Of a stretch of 64,000 bases of DNA, positions 19,530-28,469 are shown piece after piece (positions within the stretch are counted from its first letter, which is position 1; every line of letters starts with the position of its first letter). A program made the translations under genes and the position numbers. Under the pieces are notes generated by a model. It worked only from the letters and a program-made list of their open reading frames with translations. It was not told the origin of the DNA and did not search any database. Source of the stretch: UBA5070 sp035913415 (GTDB lineage: Bacteria; Fibrobacterota; Fibrobacteria; UBA5070); the NCBI GenBank assembly GCA_035913415.1, contig JAMIIV010000247.1, positions 1-64,000 of the forward strand, read 5' to 3'.

Positions 19530-20963
19530 ATGGGTACCGCAAGCGCCGCGACACGGAGACATGCTATACTTGCCTCCATGCTCCCCGCCCTGCTTGTCTC
19601 GCTGGTCGCCGCCACCGGCGCACAGAATCCGTCCGACTCCTCGATGGCACCACAGCCGGATTCCACCCCGACCGCGCCGACGACGGTCGCGGCCGCACCT
19701 TTCCTGCCTCGGGCGCTTTGGACCGGCGGAGGCATCCTGGGCGCAAATCTGGGGGTAGCCGGCTGGAACCGGTTCGTCGAGGACGCCGAATACGCGCGCA
19801 TCGACGGCGAGACCATCTGGAACAACCTCGCGCACGAATGGGTGTGGGACGACGACAACTTCCAGGTCAACCAGATCGGCCATCCGTTGCAGGGAAGCCT
19901 CTACTATTCGCTGGCGCGCGCCAACGGTTTCGGGTACCTGTCGGGTCTGGCCTGGACCACGGCGGGCAGCATCCACTGGGAATACTTCATGGAGACCGAG
20001 CCCCCGGCCATGAACGACCTGGTGACCACGAGTATGGGAGGCGCGATGCTGGGCGAGATGACCTGGCGCCTGGCGGAATACGTCTCCGGGGAGTCGACCG
20101 GCAAGCCGGGAGGCTGGATCCGCCGGACTGCGGCGTTCGCGATCAATCCGGTGCACGGCGGCGACCGGCTCCTGAACGGCCGCCCTCCCGTGACCAAATC
20201 GCCTTCGCGCCTGATGGGTCTGCGCATCTCCACCGGCAAAAGCTTCGGAAAAGGCCTGACGCGCACATCCGGAGACCTCCCCGCCAGCGCCCCCGAAGCG
20301 CGCGTCCCCGTGGCCTCCACCACCCTGCGCCTCTCGCACGGCGATCCGTTCGCTTCGAAGAAGCCCTTCGACCACTTCACGTTGTCGCTGGGGCTCTCCG
20401 CGCTGTCCACCCCCGTTTCCAGCGTGGGTGTCCGGGCGCAGTTGTGGCGGCTTCCCGAGATGGAATCCGACATCTCGCGACACAGCTTCCACTTCTCGCA
20501 GAATTTCGACTACCTCGACGGCGACGTCTACCGACTGTCGGCCTCCAGCTTCGGCGCCGAATGGCTCGCCGAGTTCGACCTGGGTGCCGACTGGACCCTG
20601 CGAACCCGCGGTCAACCCATCTTCATCGCGTTGGGCGCGGCCAGCACCGAATATTACGTGGATGTGGAGCGTGACTACAACTTCGGCATCGGACCGGGCT
20701 GGAAGACCGGGCTACATCTGGGGCGTCCCGGAACCGCATCGCTGGTGGCCTTCGCCGACCGGTACTGGATCCGCACCCAGTCGGGAGCGCAGGGCGCCGA
20801 GATCGTCGATCTGCAATCGGTCGAACTGGTGAAGGACCTGTGGAAGGGTTTCGGGGTGGGGCTTTCGTGGCACCGGTACGACCGCACCGGATCGTATCGG
20901 GATTTCCCCGATGTGCGAGTGGTGAACCAGGAGTTCCGCGCCCTTGCGACCTGGACGCACTGA
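19530..20963 (+). CDS. DUF3943 outer-membrane-type protein
   Basis: About 477 residues. The signal peptide is RRHAILASMLPALLVSLVAATGA; a later ATG at 19578 would also keep it. The DUF3943 block is distinct: NQIGHPLQGSLYYSLARANG, then IHWEYFMETEPPAMNDL, GGAMLGEMTWRLAE and FAINPVHGGDRL. The remaining part alternates as beta strands, consistent with a barrel. Function unknown. The following nuclease-fold gene overlaps its end by 20 bp. Confidence 0.8.
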   Translation: MGTASAATRRHAILASMLPALLVSLVAATGAQNPSDSSMAPQPDSTPTAPTTVAAAPFLPRALWTGGGILGANLGVAGWNRFVEDAEYARIDGETIWNNLAHEWVWDDDNFQVNQIGHPLQGSLYYSLARANGFGYLSGLAWTTAGSIHWEYFMETEPPAMNDLVTTSMGGAMLGEMTWRLAEYVSGESTGKPGGWIRRTAAFAINPVHGGDRLLNGRPPVTKSPSRLMGLRISTGKSFGKGLTRTSGDLPASAPEARVPVASTTLRLSHGDPFASKKPFDHFTLSLGLSALSTPVSSVGVRAQLWRLPEMESDISRHSFHFSQNFDYLDGDVYRLSASSFGAEWLAEFDLGADWTLRTRGQPIFIALGAASTEYYVDVERDYNFGIGPGWKTGLHLGRPGTASLVAFADRYWIRTQSGAQGAEIVDLQSVELVKDLWKGFGVGLSWHRYDRTGSYRDFPDVRVVNQEFRALATWTH

Positions 20964-21774
20964 TCTCGCCGCACTGATCCTTTTCCTGGTGCCCGCTCTG
21001 GCCGTCGCCTGGGAAGCCCGCACGGCGCCTCACCTGGAGGTTCGCGGACCATCACGCACCGCCGTCCTGGATTCCCGGATCCGGGTGGTGTCGTGGAACG
21101 TCCACAAGCGGACGGATTCCGTCTTCCTCTCCGAACTCGCGCACCTGGTCGACTCCGTCGCGGCCGACATCGTCCTGCTCCAGGAATTCGCCGCGCGCGA
21201 TCCTCGACACGTCGCCGCAGCCCTGGCCGGGCGCCCTTGGGCCCTCTCGTCCAATCTCCGCACAGGCTCTCCCCCCGTCGAGACCGGCGTCTCGACGGCG
21301 TCCCGATCGATCCACCGAGCGCAGGCCCTGCTGTCCGAGGGCGCCGAACCCGTGGTCGGGTCGCGCAAACCCGCCCTGGCCACCTGGCACCCCGCATCAG
21401 GAGATACCCTGCTGGCCATCAATCTGCACGCGCTGAATTTCTCCCTCCGGATGGACAAATTCCGGCAACAATTGGAAGAGGTCCGACGATTGGCGGCGCA
21501 CCACGAAGGACCGGTCGTGGTGGCCGGCGACTTCAACACCTGGAGGGAAGGTCGCCTGCGGACCACGGACTCCCTGCTGGGAGAAGCCGGGTTGGTGCGC
21601 CTGGATTTCGGAACCGCGGAAGCCGGCAAGCGCCGGGCCTTCGGCCACACCCTGGACCACGTGTATTATTCGCCCCGATTCCTGCGACCCGACTTGGCCC
21701 GATGCGCGGTCCCCACCAGGTACCGAACCTCCGACCACTTCCCCTTGATCGCGACCTTCGACCGGATCCCCTGA
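20944..21774 (+). CDS. Endonuclease/exonuclease/phosphatase-family protein, exported
   Basis: 276 residues from TTG 20944, inside the preceding gene. N-terminal hydrophobic signal AALILFLVPALAVAWEA. The metal-dependent phosphohydrolase motifs are present in order: VVSWNVHK, LLQEFAARD, VVAGDFNTW, and the terminal TSDHFPLIA with the catalytic Asp-His. Could cleave DNA, phospholipid heads or inositol phosphates; specificity cannot be told. Confidence 0.82.
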   Translation: MRPGRTDLAALILFLVPALAVAWEARTAPHLEVRGPSRTAVLDSRIRVVSWNVHKRTDSVFLSELAHLVDSVAADIVLLQEFAARDPRHVAAALAGRPWALSSNLRTGSPPVETGVSTASRSIHRAQALLSEGAEPVVGSRKPALATWHPASGDTLLAINLHALNFSLRMDKFRQQLEEVRRLAAHHEGPVVVAGDFNTWREGRLRTTDSLLGEAGLVRLDFGTAEAGKRRAFGHTLDHVYYSPRFLRPDLARCAVPTRYRTSDHFPLIATFDRIP

Positions 21775-21875
21775 GCCGACACGCCGCGATGGCCCCGACC
21801 GTGCGCCTCGTGCCGTCAGTGATCAGACCAAGAGAAGCGCTTGGCGATGTCACTCCCCCAGCGGCGCGGCGCCCG

Positions 21876-22103
21876 TCAGGTTCGGGCCGCCAGGGACGCA
21901 CGGAAGGCGTCGGGGTCGGCCTTCCACGATCGGACACAGACCCGGCAGATACACGCCTTCATGACCAGATGGGGCGGCACGAGCGCCCGCAGATCCTGCG
22001 GTACACTCTCGGTGTTGCACCAGCACGCGGGGTCACCGGCCTGACACCCGTTGGGTTGGCCGCAGAAGGGACAGGTCTTCGGATCTAGGGTCGGGACGGG
22101 CAT
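21876..22103 (-). CDS. Cysteine-rich CWC family protein
   Basis: 75 residues. The N-terminal half carries CPFCGQPNGCQAGDPACWC, the signature of the Cys-rich CWC family, likely a small zinc-binding knuckle; two further cysteines are in ACICRVC. Role unknown. Stands alone between the nuclease gene and the arsenic island. Confidence 0.85.
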   Translation of the reverse strand: MPVPTLDPKTCPFCGQPNGCQAGDPACWCNTESVPQDLRALVPPHLVMKACICRVCVRSWKADPDAFRASLAART

Positions 22104-22311
22104 TCCGCAATGCTGCCTTATCTGGCAGGCCGTGGCAACACCTCACGACCCATGGCACCTCCGGTGGTCGAGATTGGAGCCCCACCCGGCTGGACTCGAG
22201 AGGCCACCGGGAAACAGGCCCCACCACCGGGACATTTCGACGGAGATCTCGACGGTATGGACCTGGCCTCTGGAGGCTGCCTGGTGCAACGGAGGAAAGG
22301 GGCAGATATTA

Positions 22312-22335
22312 TTGCATATTCATGCAATATTGCAT
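22312..22335. promoter_or_regulatory. ArsR operator, first arsenic module
   Basis: Perfect inverted repeat TTGCAT-ATTC-ATGCAA (22312-22327) followed by a third half site TTGCAT (22330-22335), 12 bp before the first arsR start. The AT-rich island in otherwise GC-rich DNA also supplies the promoter -10 region, so bound ArsR would block transcription. Confidence 0.7.
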
Positions 22336-22346
22336 AGATTGGCAAC

Positions 22347-22670
22347 ATGCCCTGCAAAACGTGTGCCCCCCTTGCCGCACCCGATCTCGCCGACAAAACC
22401 TGGTTCACCCATCGTGCGCGCATCCTGGCGGCCCTTGCCAATCCAGCGCGCCTCAAGATGATCGTGAGCCTGTCCCAAAGCGAAAAGTGCGTCTGCGAAA
22501 TGGCCCAGGAAGTGGGGCTGGACATGTCGACCACCTCGCGCCACTTGGCGCAACTACGGCAAGTCGGGCTGCTGGAAGACGATCGCCGCGGCAACATGGT
22601 GTTCTATCGCCTGAAAGCCACCTGCCTGCCGGACTTCCTGCAGTGTCTGGACGGCCTCTCCGAAACATGA
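22347..22670 (+). CDS. arsR: ArsR-family repressor, first module
   Basis: 107 residues, winged helix: ILAALANPARLKMIVSLSQ, KCVCEMAQEVGLDMSTTSRHLAQL, GLLEDDRRGNMVFY. The metalloid site is probably the CVC pair at the start of the recognition region plus CKTC at the N terminus. Autorepressor of the genes that follow, released by trivalent arsenicals (family knowledge). Confidence 0.88.
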   Translation: MPCKTCAPLAAPDLADKTWFTHRARILAALANPARLKMIVSLSQSEKCVCEMAQEVGLDMSTTSRHLAQLRQVGLLEDDRRGNMVFYRLKATCLPDFLQCLDGLSET

Positions 22671-22695
22671 CGCCTATCCACACCGGGAGTTCCAT

Positions 22696-23070
22696 ATGAC
22701 CTGCTCATGCACCAGCAACACCCCTGTCACCGCGATCTATGCCTGCTCGGGGGCCGCCGATGTCGGCGAGCTGGCCGACCGTGTGGCACGCACTCTCTCG
22801 ACAAATGGCGTAGGGAAGATGTCCTGCGCCGTGGGCGTGGGTGCCGGAGTGCAGTCCCTGCGCAACACCGCATTGTCCGCTGGTCGAGTCCTGGCCATCG
22901 ACGGCTGCGGAGTCGGATGCGTGGCAATCGCCATGAAACAAGCGGGGGTAGCAGAATTCGTCCATGTGGAGCTTGGTCAGGCAGGATTTCCCAAAGGCAA
23001 TTCGCCAGCCAACGAAACGAACATTGCCGCAGCCTTGGCGATCGTGCACGAACGATTGGCCGCGGCCTAA
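22696..23070 (+). CDS. DGC-domain putative zinc-binding protein
   Basis: 124 residues, rich in cysteine: CSC at residues 3-5, YACSGAADVGELADRVA, SCAVGVGAG and the DGC signature IDGCGVGC. Family function is unknown; proposed to bind zinc or a metalloid through the conserved cysteines. Its place directly after arsR, before three thiol/arsenic genes, suggests metalloid handling. Confidence 0.82.
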   Translation: MTCSCTSNTPVTAIYACSGAADVGELADRVARTLSTNGVGKMSCAVGVGAGVQSLRNTALSAGRVLAIDGCGVGCVAIAMKQAGVAEFVHVELGQAGFPKGNSPANETNIAAALAIVHERLAAA

Positions 23071-23134
23071 GACACTGCAGGCAACGCGGTTCGCCCCTCC
23101 CCCCACCCACTTTCTTTGCACAGGAGAACCCATC

Positions 23135-23365
23135 ATGATCCTCGAAGTCCTCGGCACCGGCTGCACCAAATGCAAATTGCTCCACGAAGCGGTCCTCAAA
23201 GCGGTCGCGGAAGCGGGCGTGCAAGCCGAAGTCCACAAGATCGAAGACATCGCCGCCATCTTGGAGCGCGGTGTCATGAGCACCCCCGCCCTCGTGAAAG
23301 ACGGCAAGGTGCTGGTGGCCGGCAAGGTTCCCTCTCCCAAGGAGATCATGCCATGGCTCGTCTGA
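23135..23365 (+). CDS. Small thioredoxin-like protein (TM0996/MTH895 type)
   Basis: 76 residues. The redox motif GTGCTKCKLL (CX2C) is at residues 7-16 and the cis-Pro block VMSTPALVKDG later, as in the glutaredoxin-like MTH895 family. Likely the electron donor for the thiol proteins encoded downstream. Its 3' end overlaps the next start by 13 bp. Confidence 0.88.
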   Translation: MILEVLGTGCTKCKLLHEAVLKAVAEAGVQAEVHKIEDIAAILERGVMSTPALVKDGKVLVAGKVPSPKEIMPWLV

Positions 23366-23772
23366 TCCTCGCCCTGGCTGTCGCGTTCGCGACAGCCGTG
23401 TCAAGCGCAGCCCCACAGGGGCCCAAGGCCCCGCCCACCGTGCAAGCCACCTATTTCCACTACCAGTACCGGTGCGCCTCTTGTGTCAAGCTCGAACGCT
23501 GGGCCGCACAGGCCATCCAACTCGGACTCAAGGATTCCATCCGGACCGGGCGCCTCAAGTGGGGAACCATGGACATGGAGTCCCCCCAAGGTTCGGCTCT
23601 GGCAGACAAGATTGGCCTCATGAACAAAAACGTGGCCCTCATGGAGGTGCGCGACGGCAAGATGGTCCGCTCCAAGGAACTTGTGCAGACATGGCAGCTC
23701 CTGCGCGATTCGGTGGCCTTTTCCCAATACGTGAAGTCCGAGACGATCGCGTTCCTGAAAGCTGCTCGATGA
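23353..23772 (+). CDS. arsF: ArsF-like exported thioredoxin-fold protein
   Basis: 139 residues with a Sec signal MARLILALAVAFATAVSSA and a CX2C active site in YRCASCVKLE. Matches the family described as ArsF, a subunit of nitro-aromatic arsenical reduction, paired with ArsG. Overlaps the genes on both sides (13 bp and 4 bp). The symbol rests on sequence pattern and on the ArsG neighbour. Confidence 0.75.
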   Translation: MARLILALAVAFATAVSSAAPQGPKAPPTVQATYFHYQYRCASCVKLERWAAQAIQLGLKDSIRTGRLKWGTMDMESPQGSALADKIGLMNKNVALMEVRDGKMVRSKELVQTWQLLRDSVAFSQYVKSETIAFLKAAR

Positions 23773-24536
23773 TCGAATCCGACCTGCCCGTGATCGCTGC
23801 ACTGGGACTGGGCATCTTGACCTCGGTCTCGCCCTGTCCCATGGCCAGCCACGCGGCGGCAGTGTCGGTTCTTGTCCGCGGCGCAGGCTCCTGGAAAAGT
23901 GGCCTGGTTGTGGGCACGAGCTACGCGCTCGGCCGCGCCGCCGCCTACGCCGCCCTTGCCTGGATCCTTTCCGCCGGCATTTTCAAGTTGGGGCCACTGG
24001 TGCGCAAGGTCCAGTTCCACGCCGAATCCGTGTTGGGTTGGGTCTTCCTGGTGGGAGGGATCCTGCTGGCCGTCTCGCCTTGGCTGCGCCTTCCCGGTAA
24101 CGGCATGAACACGTTGCGATGGAAAGAACGCTTCGATCGGATTGGCCCCATCCCTGGCGCCTTCTTGCTGGGCGCCCTCTTGGCCCTGGCCTTCTGCCCG
24201 GTATCCGCGGGAATCTTTTTCGGATCGGTGGTCCCGTTGGCGGTCGCGACCTCTCCCTCGTGGTCGGTCACCATTCCCTACGGCGTGGCCACGGCGTTGC
24301 CGGTATTCGTGCTGGTTGTCGCCGCCGGGTACGGAACCCACATGGTGGCGCGAACCTTCCAGGCCACGCAGAAGATCACACCTTGGCTGCACCGCATCTC
24401 GGCGACTGGCATGATCCTGGCCGGAATCTGGTTGCTGGCGCGCTCCTACGGCATCGCACTCGTGCCAGGCCCGTCCGCAGACGCTGCCGCCGAAATGTCG
24501 TCGCTTGTTCTTTTCGCGTTGGGAGGCTCGGCATGA
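23769..24536 (+). CDS. arsG: ArsG-like membrane transporter (CcdA/DsbD-type)
   Basis: 255 residues, about six membrane helices. Two proline-flanked cysteines typical of CcdA-like transporters are in TSVSPCPMA and LAFCPVSAGIFFG. In the ArsE-ArsF-ArsG set, ArsG is the reported efflux permease for aromatic arsenicals; it could instead pass electrons to the periplasmic ArsF-like protein. Start overlaps arsF by 4 bp. Confidence 0.75.
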   Translation: MIESDLPVIAALGLGILTSVSPCPMASHAAAVSVLVRGAGSWKSGLVVGTSYALGRAAAYAALAWILSAGIFKLGPLVRKVQFHAESVLGWVFLVGGILLAVSPWLRLPGNGMNTLRWKERFDRIGPIPGAFLLGALLALAFCPVSAGIFFGSVVPLAVATSPSWSVTIPYGVATALPVFVLVVAAGYGTHMVARTFQATQKITPWLHRISATGMILAGIWLLARSYGIALVPGPSADAAAEMSSLVLFALGGSA

Positions 24537-25549
24537 ACAGGCGCACAGCCAACATGCTCCTGGTGATCGGCCTGGGAGTCTGGTGGTTTGTCTACACGTC
24601 GCTCGCGCAGATATCGGCGTTCACCGTGAGAAGCATCGGCCTGGACGCCGGCACGCATCTTGCCGCATCGGTGGAATTCCTGGTGTTCGAGGTCCCCAAG
24701 GTCCTGCTCCTGCTGGTCGTGATCGTCTTCGCGGTGGGTGTGCTCCGGTCCTTCTTCAGCCCCGAGAAGACTCGACGGATTCTGTCCAAATTTCCCGAAG
24801 GCGTCGGGAACGTGATGGCCGCGCTGCTGGGAATCGCCACGCCGTTCTGTTCCTGTTCGGCCGTCCCCCTGTTCATCGGATTCCTCACCGCGGGCGTCCC
24901 CCTGGGCGTCACCTTCTCGTTTCTGATCTCGGCACCCATGGTGAACGAAGTGGCCCTGGCCTTGCTGTTCGGACTCTTCGGATGGAAGGTCGCCGGGCTG
25001 TATCTCGCCACCGGATTGGCCGTTGCGATCGTGGGCGGATGGGTCATCGGGAAACTTCGCATGGAATCCCATGTGGAAGACTGGGTCATGAAGATCCGCG
25101 CCACCGAAGCCCCCGATCTCGAGACCCTCTCCTGGACGGATCGACTCTCGGCAGGACTGGCAGCCGTCAAGGACATTGTGGGCAAGGTCTGGCCTTGGGT
25201 GGTCGCGGGCGTCGGAGTCGGTGCATTCATCCATGGATACGTCCCCACCGGATTCCTCTCGTCCTTCATGGGCAAGGACGCATGGTGGAGCGTGCCGCTT
25301 GCGGTGCTGCTGGGGATTCCCATGTACGCCAACGCGGCCGGAATCATCCCGATCGTGTCGGCCTTGCTGGAAAAGGGCGCAGCCCTGGGCACTTCGCTGG
25401 CCTTCATGATGGCCGTGATCGCCCTCTCCGCACCCGAGGCTGTGTTGCTGCGCAAGGTGCTGAAAGTCCGCCTTCTGGCGACCTTCTTCGGAATCGTGGC
25501 GGTGGGAATCCTTGTCGTGGGATGGCTTTTCAACCTGCTGCTCGGCTGA
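24533..25549 (+). CDS. COG0701/ArsP-type permease
   Basis: 338 residues, eight or more helices in two halves. The family motif TPFCSCSAVPLFIGF, with CxC, and FLISAPMVNEVAL are present; PMYANAAGIIPIV marks the second half. ArsP members export trivalent organoarsenicals; other COG0701 permeases have unknown substrates. Last gene of the first module; start overlaps arsG. Confidence 0.85.
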   Translation: MNRRTANMLLVIGLGVWWFVYTSLAQISAFTVRSIGLDAGTHLAASVEFLVFEVPKVLLLLVVIVFAVGVLRSFFSPEKTRRILSKFPEGVGNVMAALLGIATPFCSCSAVPLFIGFLTAGVPLGVTFSFLISAPMVNEVALALLFGLFGWKVAGLYLATGLAVAIVGGWVIGKLRMESHVEDWVMKIRATEAPDLETLSWTDRLSAGLAAVKDIVGKVWPWVVAGVGVGAFIHGYVPTGFLSSFMGKDAWWSVPLAVLLGIPMYANAAGIIPIVSALLEKGAALGTSLAFMMAVIALSAPEAVLLRKVLKVRLLATFFGIVAVGILVVGWLFNLLLG

Positions 25550-25612
25550 GACTCGCCCACCGCGCAACCTTCGTGAAACAGGTCCGCACTAGACTTTCAG
25601 TAAGCGACACCC

Positions 25613-25626
25613 TATATTTCGATATA
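25613..25626. promoter_or_regulatory. ArsR operator, second arsenic module
   Basis: Inverted repeat TATAT-TTCG-ATATA ending at the first base of the arsR start codon, in a short AT-rich stretch. It differs from the operator at 22312, so the two ArsR proteins probably do not cross-bind. Confidence 0.55.
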
Positions 25627-25976
25627 TGGCGAAACATGAAAATGAAGTATCCGTCGAGACCCTCGCCGAGGTGGCCTCCGCCCTGGGAGAACCCAAGCGA
25701 CTGATGGCCCTGGCCATGCTCGCCCGGGGCGAACTGTGCCTGTGCGATCTCACCGATGGGCTGGGCGTGGCGCCCTCCACGGTATCCAACCACATGGCCA
25801 TCCTCAAGCGGGCCGGACTGGTGGAGGCGCGCAAGGACGGGCGCTGGATGCACTTCCGACTCGCCGATACCGATCCCTCCCCGGCGGTGGCCGAGGCCCT
25901 GCGCTGGGCCCTGGCCCATCTGCCGAATTCCGTCATTCCCTCCACCCACTGCACCACCGGAGACTGCTGCCCATGA
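25626..25976 (+). CDS. arsR: ArsR-family repressor, second module
   Basis: 116 residues: ALGEPKRLMALAMLARGELCLCDLTDGLGVAPSTVSNHMAILKRAGLV is the winged-helix core with the metalloid-binding CLCDL. A second cysteine set lies at the C-terminal tail (GDCCP), giving a possible extra site. It starts the arsC-arsM-acr3 operon and overlaps arsC by 4 bp. Confidence 0.9.
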   Translation: MAKHENEVSVETLAEVASALGEPKRLMALAMLARGELCLCDLTDGLGVAPSTVSNHMAILKRAGLVEARKDGRWMHFRLADTDPSPAVAEALRWALAHLPNSVIPSTHCTTGDCCP

Positions 25977-26416
25977 ACCCCAAGACCAAGCTCCTGTACC
26001 TCTGCACCGGAAACTCCTGCCGCAGCCAGATGGCCGAGGCCTGGACCCGCCACCTCAAAGGCGACCTCTACGAGGTCTTCAGCGCGGGCATCGAAGCGCA
26101 CGGCCTGAATCCGAACATGGTGAAGGTCATGGCCGAGGTGGGAATCGACGTCACGGGGCATACGTCGGATCTTGTCACCAAGTACTTCGACGCCGGCTTG
26201 GAAATCGTGGTGAGCGTCTGCGGCCACGCCGACCAGAATTGCCCCGTCTTTCCCGGCCAGGTGCGGCGCATCCACCAGGGATTCGACGATCCCCCGAAGC
26301 TGGCGCGGGAACTGGCGGCCCTGGGGGCCTCCGAAGAGGAGCAACTGGAGCCCTACCGCCGCGTGCGCGACGAAATCAAGGCGTGGGTGGAGACCCTTCC
26401 CGGAGCCTTGGCGTGA
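25973..26416 (+). CDS. arsC: Arsenate reductase, low-molecular-weight phosphatase type
   Basis: 147 residues. P-loop LCTGNSCRSQMAEAW (CX5R) is the arsenate-binding active site; the redox pair is in VSVCGHADQNCPVF. This is the thioredoxin-coupled ArsC class, which reduces As(V) to As(III). Overlaps arsR and arsM by 4 bp each. Confidence 0.93.
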   Translation: MNPKTKLLYLCTGNSCRSQMAEAWTRHLKGDLYEVFSAGIEAHGLNPNMVKVMAEVGIDVTGHTSDLVTKYFDAGLEIVVSVCGHADQNCPVFPGQVRRIHQGFDDPPKLARELAALGASEEEQLEPYRRVRDEIKAWVETLPGALA

Positions 26417-27426
26417 ACAGCAGCCTCGAAGAGCAGATCCGCGCCAAGGTGCGCGAAGGGTACGGCGCCATCGCCGAATCCGACCAGACCGGCTGCTGCA
26501 CCGGAGGCTCGTGCTGCGGCTCGTCACCGGAGATCGCCCGCGAACTGGCCACCAAACTCGGGTACGATCCGGCGGTGCTGGAAACCCTGCCCGAAGGCAC
26601 CAACCTGGGACTTTCGTGCGGCAATCCCCAGGCCATCGCCGACCTGAAGGCCGGTGAGACCGTCCTGGACCTGGGATCGGGAGCCGGCTTCGACGTCTTC
26701 CTGGCCGCCCAGGCCGTGGGACCTTCCGGACGCGCCATCGGGGTCGACATGACCTCCGCGATGCTGACCAAGGCGCGCCGCAACGCAAGCGCCTTCGGCG
26801 AACGCACCGGTCTCACCAATGTCGAATTCCGTCTGGGAGAGATCGAGCATCTTCCTGTGGCCGATTCGTCCGTGGACGTGGTGATCTCCAACTGCGTCCT
26901 GAATCTATCGCCCGACAAACCCCAGGTGTGGCGCGAGATCGCCCGCGTGCTCAAGCCCTGCGGCCGTGTGGCCATCTCGGACCTGGCGCTGGCCAAACCC
27001 CTGCCGTCGGGCGTGTTCGAGCTCGCCGAAGCCCTGGTGGGCTGTGTCGCCGGTGCGGTCCTGGTCGAAGATGTCTGGGCCGCCGCCGACGCCGCGGGAC
27101 TCGCCGAAATCGCCATCACGGTCAAACACGACTACGTCGCGGTCATGGAGAACCTGCAGGATCCGCTGTACCGCGAAATCCTCGAGCTGCTTCCCACCGG
27201 AGAGCGCCTCTCCGACTACATCGTGTCGGCGACCATCTCGGCGCACAAACCTTGCGAGGGTTGTGACGGGAATGGCGATTGTAGCGACGACGAACGCCTC
27301 GGAAACGGACCTGGCGGTGGGGACGACGCCCGCCTGACCTCGTCGACACCCGAATGGCACCAGAACAGCTCGTGCTGCGGCGCGACCGAAATGGGCGACG
27401 TGGGTGCCGGAAAGCGGTGCTGTTGA
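26413..27426 (+). CDS. arsM: Arsenite S-adenosylmethionine methyltransferase
   Basis: 337 residues from GTG 26413 (GTGA overlap). Motif I is VLDLGSGAGFDVFLAA. The three cysteines needed for As(III) are at SCGNP, ISNCVLNLSPDKPQVW and LVGCVAGA. Extra cysteine pairs sit at the N terminus (GCCTGGSCCGSS) and C terminus (SSCCG, KRCC). Methylates As(III) to mono- and dimethylarsenicals. ACR3 follows with a 1-bp overlap. A shorter paralogue is at 62041-62691. Confidence 0.93.
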   Translation: MNSSLEEQIRAKVREGYGAIAESDQTGCCTGGSCCGSSPEIARELATKLGYDPAVLETLPEGTNLGLSCGNPQAIADLKAGETVLDLGSGAGFDVFLAAQAVGPSGRAIGVDMTSAMLTKARRNASAFGERTGLTNVEFRLGEIEHLPVADSSVDVVISNCVLNLSPDKPQVWREIARVLKPCGRVAISDLALAKPLPSGVFELAEALVGCVAGAVLVEDVWAAADAAGLAEIAITVKHDYVAVMENLQDPLYREILELLPTGERLSDYIVSATISAHKPCEGCDGNGDCSDDERLGNGPGGGDDARLTSSTPEWHQNSSCCGATEMGDVGAGKRCC

Positions 27427-28469
27427 TGGCCGCGGCACGACTGTCGTTCCTGGATCGGTGGCTCACCCTCTGGATCGCCTTGGCCATGGCCTCGGGGCTC
27501 GTTCTGGGAAAGTTCGCACCCGCCCTGGTGCAAGCCTTGGCCGACGCCTCGATCGGGTCCACCTCGATCCCCATCGCCATCGGTCTGATCCTGATGATGA
27601 TCCCGCCCTTCGCCCGGGTGCGTCCTCGGGAACTGCCCAAGGTGTTCACCGACCCGAAGGCGTTGTCGCTTTCCGTCGTCCTGAACTGGCTGGTCGGACC
27701 GGTACTGATGTTCGCCTTGGCCTGGATCTTCCTGTCCGACCGTCCCGACCTCTTCGCGGGACTGGTCCTGGTCGGTCTGGCGCGGTGCATCGCCATGGTG
27801 GTCGTCTGGAACCAGCTCGCTGGCGGGTCCGCCGAAGCCGCCGCAGGCCTGGTGGCCTTCAACAGCGTCTTCCAGGTGCTCACCTACGGCGGCTACGCGT
27901 GGTTCTTCCTGTCGGTGGTCGCGCCCTGGGCGGGACTTCCGGCGCAAGACATCGCCGTTTCCATGGGCGAAGTCGCCGGTTCGGTGCTGTTGTACCTGGG
28001 CCTTCCCTTCGCGCTGGGTCTGGGAATCCGCTGGCTTCTGGTGACCTTCCGCGGCGAGGCCGCAACCGCCAGGTTCAATGCCCGGTTCGCTCCCGTGACC
28101 CTGGTCGCGCTCTTGTTCACCATCGTCGTGCTCTTCGCCCTGCAGGGCGACCGCATCCTGTCGAAGCCTTTCGAGGTGGTGCGGGTGGCGGCACCGCTGG
28201 CCATCTACTTCGCCGCGATGTTCGCCCTCTCGTGGTGGACGGCTCGGCGCATCGGGATGGACTACGGCCGCACGGTCACGCAGGCATTCACGGGTGCGTC
28301 CAACAATTTCGAACTGGCCATCGCCGTGGCCATCGGATCGTTCGGGCTCACCTCGGGCGCGGCCTTCGCCGCCACCATCGGCCCTCTGGTGGAAGTTCCC
28401 GTGATGGTGGCGCTGGTGCAAGTCGCGCTGCGGCTGCGGCCGACAACGGGCAGTCTTCAGCGCGGGTAG
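27426..28469 (+). CDS. acr3: ACR3-family arsenite efflux transporter
   Basis: 347 residues, about ten membrane helices. The ACR3 signature around the catalytic cysteine, LARCIAMVVVWNQLAGG, is present, and the second half has FTGASNNFELAIAVAIG. Exports As(III) using the proton gradient. Start ATG 27426 shares one base with the arsM stop. Its 3' end overlaps a convergent methyltransferase by 13 bp. Confidence 0.92.
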   Translation: MAAARLSFLDRWLTLWIALAMASGLVLGKFAPALVQALADASIGSTSIPIAIGLILMMIPPFARVRPRELPKVFTDPKALSLSVVLNWLVGPVLMFALAWIFLSDRPDLFAGLVLVGLARCIAMVVVWNQLAGGSAEAAAGLVAFNSVFQVLTYGGYAWFFLSVVAPWAGLPAQDIAVSMGEVAGSVLLYLGLPFALGLGIRWLLVTFRGEAATARFNARFAPVTLVALLFTIVVLFALQGDRILSKPFEVVRVAAPLAIYFAAMFALSWWTARRIGMDYGRTVTQAFTGASNNFELAIAVAIGSFGLTSGAAFAATIGPLVEVPVMVALVQVALRLRPTTGSLQRG

